A stretch of 64,000 nucleotides of DNA from Telmatobacter sp. DSM 110680 (GCF_039994875.1 NZ_CP121196.1:3720001-3784000); one strand, 5' to 3'. Positions 9,366 to 18,872 are shown, counted from the first letter of the stretch. Program-made: numbers and translations. Notes: generated by a model not told the origin, from the sequence alone.

Positions 9366-9593
9366 ATGGCAAAACGTAGAGGAAATCCGAATTGGGGCAA
9401 GCCCGAGCCCATCGGCCCTGTTGTCCCCACCGTGACCTCCTTTGAACAGATCGTCAAGGAGTTCAAGCTGACCCCGGATCAGTACATCCGGTCTACCCGT
9501 CTTCGCGAGTGGGCCCGTCGGAACAAAAATTCCAAGTACATTCCTGAGGCGCTCCTTGAAGCCTGGGGCTTTGAGATTGAGTCTACTTTGTAG
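9366..9593 (+). CDS. Small conserved-looking basic protein, unknown function
   Basis: A 75-residue protein starting MAKRRGNPNWGKPEP, with a basic, proline- and glycine-rich head, a middle that looks helical (about residues 25-50: FEQIVKEFKLTPDQYIRS) and an aromatic end. AAGGA lies about 13 bases before the ATG, and a strong intrinsic terminator follows 20 bases after the stop, so it forms a complete one-gene transcription unit, which argues strongly for a real gene. There is no signal peptide or membrane segment, so it is cytoplasmic. The basic head could contact nucleic acid. No function can be given. Confidence 0.75.
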   Translation: MAKRRGNPNWGKPEPIGPVVPTVTSFEQIVKEFKLTPDQYIRSTRLREWARRNKNSKYIPEALLEAWGFEIESTL

Positions 9594-9613
9594 ATTTCCG
9601 CATCTCCGGCTGT

Positions 9614-9648
9614 CAACAAAACGCCGCCTTCGGGCGGCGTTTTTGTTG
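9614..9648 (+). terminator. Strong intrinsic terminator
   Basis: The arms AACGCCGCC and GGCGGCGTT pair around a TTCG tetraloop and extend into an A-rich left side and a GTTTTTGTTG right side. It is a textbook rho-independent terminator, placed just after the 75-codon gene, and because of its symmetric A and T flanks it could work on both strands. Confidence 0.92.
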
Positions 9649-9706
9649 TCCATTAGTAACGTGCTTTGCCGATACGCTCTCAATCGGCGAGAATGAATCT
9701 GTCTCC

Positions 9707-11011
9707 ATGCCTGAAAGCCTTCGCACCTTCGAGCCCCCATTCACCGACGTTCCAGGCGCTATCGCTGAAATCCGCGCCGGGCGCATGGTCGTCGTCGTCG
9801 ACGACGAAGACCGCGAAAACGAAGGCGACCTCACCCTAGCCGCGGAGCACGTCACTCCTGAAGCCATTAACTTCATGGCCCGCTACGGTCGCGGACTCAT
9901 CTGCCTTACCCTCACCGAAGAGCGCGCCGACCACCTGCGCCTCTTTCCCATGACCCAGCAGAACTCCTCGCGCTTCGGAACGGCATTCACTGAAACCATC
10001 GAAGCCCGCGAAGGCGTCACCACTGGCATATCCGCCGCCGACCGCGCCCATACCATCCGCACCGCCATCGCCCCAGGCGCCACCTCAAACGATCTGGTCC
10101 GCCCCGGTCATATCTTTCCCCTGCGTGCTCGCCAGGGAGGCGTGCTGGTTCGCGCTGGCCAAACCGAAGCCTCCGTCGATCTGGCCCGTCTCGCCGGTCT
10201 CCAGCCCACCGGTGTCATCTGCGAAATCATGCGGGACGACGGCGAAATGGCACGTATCCCAGACCTCATCCCATTCTGCGCCGAGCACGGCCTCCGCATC
10301 CTCACCGTGGCCGAGCTCATCCGCTACCGACTCCGCAACGAGCGTTACATCGTTCGCGCCGGAGAGACCCTCATCCAGACCAAGTATGGCGAATTCCGCA
10401 TGATCGCCTACGAGAGCGAGGTCAATGGCGGCGAAAGCCACATCGCCCTCGTCCGAGGCGACCTGTGCCCCAGCTGCCCCGCCTGTCATGAAGGTCCCGC
10501 GAACATCCCAGGCCACCCCCGTACCGCTCGGCCTCCCTGCGCTCATGCAGTTCTCGTTCGGGTTCACACCCGCTGCACCGCCGGAGACATCTTTGCCGCC
10601 GACTGCCACTGTCGCGAAGTCCTCGACAACTCCATGCGCATGATTGCCGAAGAGGGGTGTGGCGCGATTCTTTACCTCCACAACACCTCGCGCGGATTCG
10701 ACATCGACAAGACCGCCGCTGCAGTCTCTCCGTTTGCTCCAACCGGAACGGCCCTAACGGATGGCGTGTCAGTAGCATCCGCCAACAGCATCCTGCTCCA
10801 CCAGCAACTCCGCACCCGTGAAGGTTCCCAGGCTCGCACCGGACGCATCCTGCGCGCCATAGGCCTCGGCGGCCAAATCCTCTCCGACCTTGGCATCCGG
10901 CGAATCCGCCTCCTCTCCAATACCCCCATGCACATCCCCGCATTGGAGGGCTTCGGCCTCGAAATCGTGGAACAGGTACCCATCCCCGTAGAAGAGTGCA
11001 CCCGCGCCTAG
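9707..11011 (+). CDS. ribBA: 3,4-dihydroxy-2-butanone-4-phosphate synthase fused to a divergent GTP cyclohydrolase II-like domain
   Basis: A 434-residue RibBA-type protein of riboflavin synthesis. The N-terminal RibB half is complete: [10 protein letters not shown] (residues 32-41, metal-binding Glu), [39 protein letters not shown] and the [16 protein letters not shown] stretch, so it should make the four-carbon unit from ribulose 5-phosphate. The C-terminal half keeps the zinc-type cysteines ([14 protein letters not shown]) and the LLSNTP and [14 protein letters not shown] stretches. The canonical RQEGR-IGL segment has become [10 protein letters not shown], and the catalytic D-E-R segment expected before the GAQIL-like helix is not visible. 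An insertion with several cysteines ([13 protein letters not shown]) precedes the zinc site. GTP cyclohydrolase activity is therefore doubtful, as in the RibBX proteins described in other bacteria. It follows a terminator and is monocistronic. Confidence 0.88.
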   Translation: MPESLRTFEPPFTDVPGAIAEIRAGRMVVVVDDEDRENEGDLTLAAEHVTPEAINFMARYGRGLICLTLTEERADHLRLFPMTQQNSSRFGTAFTETIEAREGVTTGISAADRAHTIRTAIAPGATSNDLVRPGHIFPLRARQGGVLVRAGQTEASVDLARLAGLQPTGVICEIMRDDGEMARIPDLIPFCAEHGLRILTVAELIRYRLRNERYIVRAGETLIQTKYGEFRMIAYESEVNGGESHIALVRGDLCPSCPACHEGPANIPGHPRTARPPCAHAVLVRVHTRCTAGDIFAADCHCREVLDNSMRMIAEEGCGAILYLHNTSRGFDIDKTAAAVSPFAPTGTALTDGVSVASANSILLHQQLRTREGSQARTGRILRAIGLGGQILSDLGIRRIRLLSNTPMHIPALEGFGLEIVEQVPIPVEECTRA

Positions 11012-11058
11012 CCACTTTTCAAAAGTCGCCATTTCCGAATAGTGCGTACTCTAAGGCT

Positions 11059-11089
11059 GTCATCCCGAGCGAAACCGAGGGATCTGCGG
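11059..11089 (-). repeat. Dispersed intergenic repeat, short copy B
   Basis: A shortened member of the family seen at 1248-1323: TGTCATCCCGAGCG is followed after a few bases by GAGGGATCTGC, so the two ends are kept and the middle is lost. It lies between ribBA and the convergent gene ending at 11149. Confidence 0.5.
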
Positions 11090-11148
11090 TTGTCTCGGAA
11101 CGGCAGCCAACGAGCATAATTCTCGCCGCCTTCCACAAAGACAAATGC

Positions 11149-11643
11149 TCACTTCGCTTTCCGAAAATCATCAATCAATTCTTCTAACGTCGGCCCCGGC
11201 ACATCTGCCCTCGGCAACATCGGCCGCGAGATCGGAATCGTTCCCATCGGTTTCATCAGCAGCTTCAACACCTCGGAAGCACTGATCTCCTGATACCGGT
11301 ACCTTCGCCCGCGAACCTGGACGATCCGAGTCTCAGTCTCAACATCGGTATGCCCGATCAGAACAATTGCATCCTGGTGCCAGATCGAATCTCGTTCATA
11401 GGTGGTAATCAGTACGCATCTCGTGTTTTCCGTTGAGGCTTTCGCGACTTGTTCCAGCGGCTCAATCGAAACCAGCAGTGGCACGTAACACTCTTCGCAT
11501 CCGCGCGGCGCACCAGCAAGGAAGAGATAATACGCATGTCGGTAGACCGGCCGATTGCTTTCACCCGCCTTCGGCTCTTGACCTCTGCACTCAATCGACA
11601 ATAGAAGTAAACATACGCAGCAGAAACGCCAAACGCTCTTCAA
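11149..11643 (-). CDS. Exported or lipoprotein-like protein, unknown function
   Basis: A 164-residue protein starting at a TTG with GGGAGGG four or five bases upstream. The N-terminus is a signal sequence (VWRFCCVCLLLLSIECRGQ); the cysteine near residue 19 after LLLSIE is a poor lipobox, so lipid attachment is uncertain. The mature part has further cysteines in GAPRGCEECYVPLL, then a beta-rich domain with RIVQVRGRRYRYQEIS, and a helical tail ending LEELIDDFRKAK. I do not recognise a family. It is divergent from the large exported protein gene at 11841, and its 3' end faces ribBA. Confidence 0.6.
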   Translation of the reverse strand: MKSVWRFCCVCLLLLSIECRGQEPKAGESNRPVYRHAYYLFLAGAPRGCEECYVPLLVSIEPLEQVAKASTENTRCVLITTYERDSIWHQDAIVLIGHTDVETETRIVQVRGRRYRYQEISASEVLKLLMKPMGTIPISRPMLPRADVPGPTLEELIDDFRKAK

Positions 11644-11840
11644 GTTGCCCTCCCATGACCGGCCGATGGATACCAGACATAACGAGGAACGCGCGATAAG
11701 CCTCGCCTTGCACGAAATTCAGGTTGTCAGCCTAGTCCTGCGATCACCAGGCCTTCGCAACCGAACGGGACGCAAGAATCGTTGCGAGCTTAGTCAGCCG
11801 TGGAATATATTCGTTTCCAACCTTTGAAGCGGCCCGCTTG

Positions 11841-13823
11841 ATGTATTCTCCCGATGAAATGTGCCTGAGACTGGCGGAACAATTGGTTTGGAAATCCATC
11901 GTTGCGCTCTTCATCGCAGTGCTCGGCGCGGTCGCGAGCTACGCTGAAACTCCCGACACCTCCTATCACCGTCCAGTGGCCGTCGAAACCCTTTCTTATG
12001 TGGACGTCCACTACTATCATCGCGGCTCACCGATCTACGTGAAGCTCACGAGACCTTGGGAGGGGCTGGGTTGCTACCTTTTTAACGGCCAGATCCTACA
12101 AGGGAGAGTTGAGCTGGCAACCCCGCGCGGCAAAGGCCAAAAGGTATCGCAGCTGGCCATCTCCTTCCCCAATGCGCCATGCGTCAAAAACAAATCCACG
12201 ATAAATCTGGTAATGGGCGCCGTCGAATGGGACACCGGAGTGACCAGCGCTCCGCACGCTCAGTACCCGGTAGTGAACTACGGCATGTCGCAAACCGGCA
12301 GCGTCAAGACTATCCAGGGCAGCTTCAACATGAGCGGCATTCTATTGATGGCTCTGAGCCAGCGGGCGAAAAACCAGATTCCGCTCAAGCCAGGAGACGT
12401 GCTGGGCATCGATGGAGTGACTCTGGCAATTGGCAAGGGTCCGGAGCGGAGTTCGGTGCTCAAGTCCACTACGCGGGATGTGCATCTGGAAAAAGAATCG
12501 TTGCTCTTGCTCGTGCCAGAAAGCGTCGCGTTTCCAAAAGGACAAGAGCCGGAAGAAGCGGGCTTGCTGGAGAGGCCGTCGATCGCGGATTCGGCAGAGC
12601 CGGGCTCTCCAGCGTACCTGGACATTCCACTCAAATCGCCAAACCTGCCCCCTCCCGTCGAGTTCCAGCCCTGCGAGCCGCCAGCCTGCGCGGTAGACCT
12701 GCCGTCGGGCGAAGGCGCAACGCAGGGGGCGCCGTCGAGATCGATCGGAATTCGCGAATTGGGCTACGCCCCGCGACCGCAACAGCAGTTGGAAGATCTG
12801 AATGACGAAGTCGCACTGGCATGGCTGGGATCGAAACAGCTTCTCGTAGCTTTTAATCCCCACGCGCTGATTGAGCGCGACAGGCAACCGTCAACCGGCG
12901 CAGCGGTAAGACGAATTCATGCAGTTTTGCTCGATCCGGAGACAAGCAAAGTGTTGAGCAGTGCGGACTGGTTCCTTCCAGATGCAGGCGAATTCATGTG
13001 GCAACTTTCAGGCGGCCGCGCTTTAGTCCACGTAGCCAACGAGCTTCGAGTCTACAGCGAAGGAATGCAGATCGAGCGCCAGATTCCATTGGACGGACCG
13101 CTGGAGTTTGTTCGTCTTTCACCGAACGGGGAACTGATAGCAATCGCAATTTTGCGGGAGACACACTCCCCGGAACAGCATGCCAACCTGCGCGAAAGCC
13201 TTGGTTTGGAGCCGCCGGAGAATGTGGAGATTCGCGTGCTCGACAAGGACTTCAAGACAGTAGCGCAGGCCACGACTTCCTCAAAACTGATGCCTCCGGC
13301 GTTGCTGAACGAAGGGCAGGTTCAGTTGCTGGCAAAGCCGAACAAGCAGTATCGGCTTACACTGGCGCAGTCGACCGGCGACACAACGACAATTGCGCGT
13401 TTTCCTTCGGCCTGCATTCCTGAAGTCTCGAGCTTCGCCCCGGACTTGCTCCTTGTTGGTACTTGCGAAATCAGTTCAGGCGTGCACGAGTATCGCGTGC
13501 TGCGAGCCGACGGCAAGATTGTTTTGCGCGGACGGACTGATCCGCAGACGATGAGTCAATCAGCGCAGGGCAACGGAAAGTACTTTGCCGTGAAGACTCT
13601 CCACTCCACCCAGGTGATGGTGCATGGCTCGGTCTTTCACGGATCGGATCTCGATTACGAAGAGGTGCGTGTCTTTCAGTCCGGCGACGGACGGCGGTTG
13701 ATGTCTGTGCGGTTGCAAGCCCCGCCGACAAGCCATGGGGCATACGCACTTTCCCCGGATGGCACGCAACTCGCTGTGATTGCAGAGGCGAAAGTGAACC
13801 TGTTTGCCGTACCGGTGCGCTAA
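11841..13823 (+). CDS. Large exported protein with a probable C-terminal beta-propeller
   Basis: A protein of about 660 residues. The ATG at 11841 is preceded immediately by a TTG that would add one codon; an inner ATG (11862) would still leave the signal peptide (SIVALFIAVLGAVASYA). The N-terminal half, to about residue 215, has alternating strands and paired cysteines (GLGCYLFNG, FPNAPCVKN). A proline-rich linker with CEPPACAVDLPSGEG follows. The C-terminal half, from about residue 310, repeats short beta modules such as LSPNGELIAIAIL and LSPDGTQLAVIAE, typical of WD40 or YncE-like propeller blades. No enzyme motif is visible. Members of similar design read out cell-surface signals or bind proteins, but function here is unknown. 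It may be terminated by the short hairpin at 13895-13913. Confidence 0.72.
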   Translation: MYSPDEMCLRLAEQLVWKSIVALFIAVLGAVASYAETPDTSYHRPVAVETLSYVDVHYYHRGSPIYVKLTRPWEGLGCYLFNGQILQGRVELATPRGKGQKVSQLAISFPNAPCVKNKSTINLVMGAVEWDTGVTSAPHAQYPVVNYGMSQTGSVKTIQGSFNMSGILLMALSQRAKNQIPLKPGDVLGIDGVTLAIGKGPERSSVLKSTTRDVHLEKESLLLLVPESVAFPKGQEPEEAGLLERPSIADSAEPGSPAYLDIPLKSPNLPPPVEFQPCEPPACAVDLPSGEGATQGAPSRSIGIRELGYAPRPQQQLEDLNDEVALAWLGSKQLLVAFNPHALIERDRQPSTGAAVRRIHAVLLDPETSKVLSSADWFLPDAGEFMWQLSGGRALVHVANELRVYSEGMQIERQIPLDGPLEFVRLSPNGELIAIAILRETHSPEQHANLRESLGLEPPENVEIRVLDKDFKTVAQATTSSKLMPPALLNEGQVQLLAKPNKQYRLTLAQSTGDTTTIARFPSACIPEVSSFAPDLLLVGTCEISSGVHEYRVLRADGKIVLRGRTDPQTMSQSAQGNGKYFAVKTLHSTQVMVHGSVFHGSDLDYEEVRVFQSGDGRRLMSVRLQAPPTSHGAYALSPDGTQLAVIAEAKVNLFAVPVR

Positions 13824-13894
13824 TCCTGCCTCTCAATTTTGCGCAGCGGCCCGGAAGGATTGAGCCGAGTTCTACTCAATTCTCACGAGCGTCT

Positions 13895-13913
13895 ACGGGC
13901 GAATCCCGTTTTT
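13895..13913 (+). terminator. Weak terminator-like hairpin
   Basis: ACGGG and CCCGT form a five-base-pair stem around a five-base loop and are followed by five T residues. It sits about 70 bases after the propeller gene. The stem is short, so this is only a candidate. Confidence 0.35.
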
Positions 13914-13973
13914 CCATGAAGATGTTTTGACGCCGTCGATCCAGGACGCGGCAGAGAACAGCGCTCTATCTCA

Positions 13974-16406
13974 TCACTCGTAGCGCAGCGCAACCATCGG
14001 ATTCACCTTGGTCGCTCTCCGAGCTGGAACAAAGATCGCCAGCAATGCCGCTATCATCAGCAGCACTGCGGCCCCGCCCAGCGCAACCGGATCCCATGCC
14101 CGCACCGAAAACAGCAGGCCGCTCATCAACCGCGTGAGGAACACAGCCATCACCAATCCCAGGGCCAATCCAGCAACGATCGTTGCCATCCCGCTTCGAA
14201 TCAGCATTCCCAGCACGTCGCCGCGATCGGCGCCCAGGGCCATCCGCAAACCAATCTCCGCGTGTCGCTGCGCAACACCATACGACGTGACCCCATATAT
14301 TCCAACCGAAGCCAGCAGCAAAGCCAAACCCGCGAAGACCGCCAGCAATATCAATGCCAGGCGTCGACGCTCGAGCGAATCACCCATCACCTCAGTCATC
14401 GAACTCACGTGATAAACGGGTAAGTCCGGATCAATCGAGGCGACTTCGCGCTGAATAGTAGGCACCAGGTTCATTGGATTTCCTGCAACCTGCACTGCCA
14501 GCGTCATAGCGCCACTCGGTCGCTGATTCTCGGGCCAATACACCTCGACACGAGAACGCGCTTCCAGCGTTCGATTATGCACATGCCTCACAACTCCGAC
14601 GACTGTTGCCCACGGCGCAGTTGAACCACGACCACCCGAATGCAGCCGTTTCCCAACCGGATCCTGATTGGGCCAGTAGGCTTGTGCCAGGCTCTCGTCC
14701 ACGATTGCAACCGGCGCCGCGGTGTCGGAATCGTGAGCCTCGAATGTGCGCCCGCGAACTAGCGAAATTCCCATCGCCTTGAAATAGTCCGGCGTCACGA
14801 CTCGCTGATCGGCCTCGGGAGTCGTATCCTCCAGCCGCACGGATTGGGAGTCGATTGTAGTGGTGCCGGAACCACCCTGCCCGCTCAATGGCAAAGCGGA
14901 AACTGCACCCGCCGCCTGTACCCCGGGCAATCTCTGCACTCTATCCAAAAGGTTCGTATAAAAAGCGCGCACCTGTGCCGGCTTGCTGTAAACCGAGTCC
15001 GGCAATGCGATCCGCATTGTGAGCACTCCATCGGGACGGAATCCCGGATCCACCTTGAGAATCTCGGCGAAGCTTCGCAGCAGGAGTCCCGCTCCGGCGA
15101 CCAGGAGCAGAGAAAACGCCGTCTCACAAATTACCAGTGCACTCCGCAGCCGCTTGGGTCGCTTGCCCTCTGTGCTTCTCCCACCTTTCAGTCCTTCGAA
15201 TCCGCGCTTGCGGCCCGCATGCAATGCCGGAGCCAGTCCAAACAGAATTCCGGTGGCAAGCGAGATAGCCGCCGTCAGAATCAGCGCGCGCCCGTCGATC
15301 GCAGTATGCACGGCACGGGGCAGAGACTTGGCTGCAATCCCAACCAGCCCGTGCAGTATCCACGGCGTAAGCGCCACTCCTATCAGGCCGCCTGTAAAAG
15401 CCAGAACCACACTCTCCGTCAGAAGTTGGCGCACCAGGCGCGCTCCACTCGCGCCCAGTGCCATGCGCGTTTCCATCTCCTGTTGCCGCTCCGTCGATCG
15501 CACCAGTAGAAGATTCGCAATATTCGCGCAAGCGATCAGCAGCACCAGTCCTACGGCCGCCATCAACACGATCAACGACGGCTTGACGTCACCTACTGTC
15601 TCTTCGAGTAGCGGGTGAAGAATGACTCCGAAGTTGAATTTCGTATACGGATAAGATCCGTGTTCTTCGATCATCGTCCTGCCCACACGATCCATATCCG
15701 ACTGCACCTGGGCAAGCGAGAGTCCGGGCTTCATGCGGCCCAGTACTTCAAGTCCGTGACCGCCTCGGCTGCTTTCGCTAAGGTCGTCCGGCGAAAAGGC
15801 GAGCGGCCCCCAGATCTCCGCATCATCTGGATAGCTAAATCCAGATGGCATCACTCCTACCACCGACATTGGAACGCCATCGATATCGATGGTGCTTCCA
15901 ATTACGTGCGTGTTCCCGCCAAACACCCGCCGCCACAAGCCGTAACTGAGCACGACCTCGTGGTCGCGTCCCGGCTGTGCCTCTTCCGGCAGGAAGGTTC
16001 GACCCAGCAGTGTCTGCGCTCCCAGCATCGGAAACAGGTTAGGCGAAACCGAGGCTCCCACCACCCGCTGCGGACTTCCTTTGACGCCGAGGTTAATCGA
16101 ACCTGACCCGATGGCAGCAAGGTCGCTGAAACTTTTGTTCAACTGCTGGAAGTCACGGAACTCGGGAGCCGAAACCCAATTCTGGTCATTGGGCGCGCCG
16201 ATCCCCGTAAAACGCGTCCATACCTTGATGAGGCGATCTGGATCGCTATATGGCAAAGGTCTCAGCAGCACTGCATCGAGCACACTGAAAATTGCTGCAT
16301 TGGCACCGATGCCCAGTGCCATGGTCAGCACGACGACTGCCGTAAACCCTGGCTTCTTTGCCATCTGTCGAATAGCGAATCGCAGATCCTGCATGAGAAT
16401 GCCCAT
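13974..16406 (-). CDS. ADOP-type orphan ABC permease, intact
   Basis: An 810-residue permease of the same acidobacterial type as the broken gene at 5960. Order of parts: N-terminal cytoplasmic stretch and first helix (about 18-42, [20 protein letters not shown]), a MacB_PCD-like periplasmic core, an FtsX-like block of three helices (about residues 275-400, including [20 protein letters not shown]), a second copy of the helix plus core, and a final FtsX block with [19 protein letters not shown]. The start ATG has GGAGG five bases upstream. Such proteins are thought to work with separately encoded MacB-like ATPases in export or envelope mechanotransmission; no ATPase is adjacent, consistent with the name orphan. 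It diverges from the GH79 gene. Confidence 0.93.
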   Translation of the reverse strand: MGILMQDLRFAIRQMAKKPGFTAVVVLTMALGIGANAAIFSVLDAVLLRPLPYSDPDRLIKVWTRFTGIGAPNDQNWVSAPEFRDFQQLNKSFSDLAAIGSGSINLGVKGSPQRVVGASVSPNLFPMLGAQTLLGRTFLPEEAQPGRDHEVVLSYGLWRRVFGGNTHVIGSTIDIDGVPMSVVGVMPSGFSYPDDAEIWGPLAFSPDDLSESSRGGHGLEVLGRMKPGLSLAQVQSDMDRVGRTMIEEHGSYPYTKFNFGVILHPLLEETVGDVKPSLIVLMAAVGLVLLIACANIANLLLVRSTERQQEMETRMALGASGARLVRQLLTESVVLAFTGGLIGVALTPWILHGLVGIAAKSLPRAVHTAIDGRALILTAAISLATGILFGLAPALHAGRKRGFEGLKGGRSTEGKRPKRLRSALVICETAFSLLLVAGAGLLLRSFAEILKVDPGFRPDGVLTMRIALPDSVYSKPAQVRAFYTNLLDRVQRLPGVQAAGAVSALPLSGQGGSGTTTIDSQSVRLEDTTPEADQRVVTPDYFKAMGISLVRGRTFEAHDSDTAAPVAIVDESLAQAYWPNQDPVGKRLHSGGRGSTAPWATVVGVVRHVHNRTLEARSRVEVYWPENQRPSGAMTLAVQVAGNPMNLVPTIQREVASIDPDLPVYHVSSMTEVMGDSLERRRLALILLAVFAGLALLLASVGIYGVTSYGVAQRHAEIGLRMALGADRGDVLGMLIRSGMATIVAGLALGLVMAVFLTRLMSGLLFSVRAWDPVALGGAAVLLMIAALLAIFVPARRATKVNPMVALRYE

Positions 16407-16734
16407 TGCCTGCCTCCAGCACTTATGCGAATAGGGAATCGTGACTAACTAAGAGACAAAAGAATCGATAGCGGGGAACCCAACAAAAGCGAAAGCAACT
16501 GGCCAGCCAGAGAATCTGCGACCAATCCATTGATACTACGTCTTCATCGGCCTGAGGGTTCCACTCGTCACTGTTCGTATTTCGTTGGCGCCCGAAAATA
16601 AACAGCCAGGGTCGCTTTCGAAGTTACGATCCCCAACACACTTCCGCTTCCGCCATGTACGATTCTCAAGCCAGGAACTTAAAGCGAGGATGAGATGCGA
16701 ATTTCATCCACCGGGTCGAACACGAGGATCGTAT
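16407..16734. other. Intergenic region between divergent permease and GH79 genes
   Basis: About 330 bases that must hold the divergent promoters. The GH79 reading frame stays open back to 16585, but that extension is basic and non-homologous in character and would put the signal peptide inside the protein, so I treat it as non-coding. I see no clear operator or hairpin. Confidence 0.5.
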
Positions 16735-18354
16735 ATGAGGATGAATACACACCGTACTGGGCTATGCCATTTTCTGTTGCTTGCCGCAACAGCCGCACTC
16801 GCTGCAACCGTCTCCGCGCAGCAAACACCTCCGGTGAAACTCGATCCCTCCACAATGCCAAAACTTGGCGCGGTCGACCCGCGCTATCTCTCGTACAACA
16901 TTGAAATGGTCGAAGTCACCGGCGGCCGCTTCTGGAAGCCCTATAACTCCGCGCCCCCGAGCGATGCGCAAAAATCTCTCACCCCCGGCGACCCCAATCA
17001 GCCGGTCGGGCTGGATCCAAACATGTTTCAATATCGACCGCCAATAGATTTAAGTAATGCCCGTCTCCGCAAACTGGCGGAGTCTCTCGGTCCGTCTTAC
17101 GTCCGGGTCAGCGGCACATGGGCCAACAGCACATACTTTCAGGACGATGATCAATCCGCAGCAGCGCAACCGCCAGCGGGCTTCAAGACCGTGCTTACTC
17201 GCGCTGAGTGGAAAGGCGTCATCGATTTTGCGCGCGCTGCCAACGCATACATCGTAACCTCCGTCGCCATCAGCGATGGAACCAGGAATGACCGCGGCGA
17301 ATGGATCCCCGATCAGGCCAAAGCGTTCTTCCAATACACAAAGCGCGCCGGCGGCACCATCGCGGCAACCGAATTCATGAACGAGCCCACGATCCCCGGT
17401 CCCGGTGGCGCTCCCAAAGGCTACGACGCTACCGCCTTCGGCCGCGAAGCCAAAGCCTTCGAAGCATTCCTGCGCAAGCAGTCGCCCGGCACCCTCTACC
17501 TCGGCCCAGGCAGCGTCGGAGAAGGTATCTCCCTCGGACCTCCCGGAATGGCGATGCAGTTCACTTTGCTCAAATCTGAGGACCTGCTCAAAGCCACTGG
17601 CCCGATCTTCGATGCCTTCTCCTATCACTTCTACGGCACCGTCTCTCGTCGCTGCGGTGGCAAAGAAAGCATCGACGACGTGCTCTCCGCAGACTGGCTC
17701 GATCGCACCAATACCGTCGAGACGTTCTATGCGAATGTACGCGACAAATATCTACCCGGAAAGCCCATGTGGCTCAATGAAACAGGAGAAGCCGCCTGCG
17801 GAGGCGATCCATTCGCTGGCCAGTTCGCCGACACCTTCCGTTTTCTCAATCAGCTCGGTACCCTCGCGCAGAAGGGCGTTAAGGTCGTTATGCAGAATAC
17901 GCTCGCGGCCAGCGATTACAGTCTCATCACCACAGATACCCTCCAGCCCAAGCCAAACTATTGGGCGGCCGTCCTCTGGAAACAAACCATGGGCACAACG
18001 GTGCTCGATCCTCACGCGCCATCCGGCAGTCCTCTAAGGATCTATGCTCAATGCGCCAAGAATGCGAAAGGCGGCGTCACGCTGCTAGCCATCAACACCG
18101 ATAAGATCGAACAACACTCCATCGCGCTTCCTGCCGCCGCTGAACGCTACACTCTCACCGCGTCCGGCCTCGAAAGCGCAACTGTCTCTCTCAATGGAAC
18201 GACGCTGCAGGCCGCTTCAGACGGCACCCTCCCACCCCTGAACGCACAAAACATCGACGCTGGCAATATTTCGTTTCCACCCGAAAGCCTTACGTTCCTC
18301 ATTGTTCCTTCCGCGCAAAACAAGAGCTGCATGACCGTAGATCGTTCTCGTTAG
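16735..18354 (+). CDS. Glycoside hydrolase family 79 (heparanase-like) secreted enzyme
   Basis: A 539-residue exported TIM-barrel glycosidase. The chosen ATG (a GAGGA motif about eight bases upstream) puts the signal peptide at the N-terminus: MRMNTHRTG followed by a hydrophobic core and ATVSAQQ. GH79 marks are LSYNIEMVEVTGG near the start, SYVRVSGTWANST, the acid/base Glu in EFMNEPTIPG, FDAFSYHFYG and the nucleophile Glu in MWLNETGEAACGG, which corresponds to the WLGET region of human heparanase. The last 100 residues form the beta-sandwich (LAINTDKIEQHSIALP). Known members cleave beta-glucuronides from heparan-type or plant arabinogalactan chains; which polysaccharide is cut here cannot be told. 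A hairpin follows the stop codon. Confidence 0.85.
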   Translation: MRMNTHRTGLCHFLLLAATAALAATVSAQQTPPVKLDPSTMPKLGAVDPRYLSYNIEMVEVTGGRFWKPYNSAPPSDAQKSLTPGDPNQPVGLDPNMFQYRPPIDLSNARLRKLAESLGPSYVRVSGTWANSTYFQDDDQSAAAQPPAGFKTVLTRAEWKGVIDFARAANAYIVTSVAISDGTRNDRGEWIPDQAKAFFQYTKRAGGTIAATEFMNEPTIPGPGGAPKGYDATAFGREAKAFEAFLRKQSPGTLYLGPGSVGEGISLGPPGMAMQFTLLKSEDLLKATGPIFDAFSYHFYGTVSRRCGGKESIDDVLSADWLDRTNTVETFYANVRDKYLPGKPMWLNETGEAACGGDPFAGQFADTFRFLNQLGTLAQKGVKVVMQNTLAASDYSLITTDTLQPKPNYWAAVLWKQTMGTTVLDPHAPSGSPLRIYAQCAKNAKGGVTLLAINTDKIEQHSIALPAAAERYTLTASGLESATVSLNGTTLQAASDGTLPPLNAQNIDAGNISFPPESLTFLIVPSAQNKSCMTVDRSR

Positions 18355-18363
18355 GCTCTGAAG

Positions 18364-18387
18364 GCCCTCGCCCAGCGCGGCGAGGGC
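18364..18387 (+). terminator. Hairpin after the GH79 gene, terminator-like without a T run
   Basis: GCCCTCGCC and GGCGAGGGC pair perfectly (nine base pairs) around a six-base loop, ten bases after the stop codon. There is no T tract behind it, so it may be a weak terminator or an mRNA 3'-end stabiliser. Confidence 0.45.
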
Positions 18388-18485
18388 AAGGCTAGCGTGA
18401 AGCGCGCAAACCGGAGCGCCGCAGCAACCATTCGCATGCGCGCGTGAGACGAAGCACGCTGATGAGCTTGATGTGCCGATGGTTC

Positions 18486-18872
18486 TTATTCTGGGATCGT
18501 GCCGGCCGGGGCGCGCAAATAACTCAATAAAACTGTGGGGTGTACAGGCTTGGCCAGGATGTCAAACGCATGACCCTGTGCGATGGCAGCATCCAGCAGC
18601 GGGGAAGTGTCGTTGTTTCCAGAGATGAGCAGGATTCGGCAGTTGGGCAGCAGTCGATGAATCGCAATTGCGGCGTCGATTCCGTTCATGCCATTCATCA
18701 CCACATCGGTTACGAGATAGTCAAAGGCGGTTTGCATGGCGAGGTCAACGCCATGCGTGGCGCTGTGGGCGGCGATGGCTTCGAAGCCGCTGATGTTGAG
18801 CACCATCGCGAGAGTATCCGCGTGGGTAGGCTCATCATCGATGACCAGGACTTTGGGCCTTTTGGTTTCCAT
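18486..18872 (-). CDS. Single-domain response regulator receiver
   Basis: A stand-alone receiver of about 128 residues. Acidic pocket VIDDE, phosphoacceptor Asp in YLVTDVVMNGMNG, the Ser of LLISGN (threonine/serine switch position) and the Lys of LAKPVHP are all present, so it should be phosphorylated. No output domain follows. I prefer the ATG that begins METKRPKVL; a TTG 27 bases upstream would add nine residues. It belongs to the same KPVHP subfamily as the receiver at 63206-63583, with which it shares SGFEA, MNG/MQG-M-GIDAAI and a similar helix 4. No kinase is adjacent, so its partner must be elsewhere; the four-PAS kinase at 60235 is one candidate. Confidence 0.88.
   Translation of the reverse strand: METKRPKVLVIDDEPTHADTLAMVLNISGFEAIAAHSATHGVDLAMQTAFDYLVTDVVMNGMNGIDAAIAIHRLLPNCRILLISGNNDTSPLLDAAIAQGHAFDILAKPVHPTVLLSYLRAPAGTIPE

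Noticed and set aside
12179..12805. 208-codon frame inside the large exported protein gene
   Set aside because: Out-of-frame shadow, Arg- and Ser-rich, no start signal.
14844..15509. 221-codon frame opposite the intact ADOP permease
   Set aside because: Antisense shadow of a well-supported permease gene.
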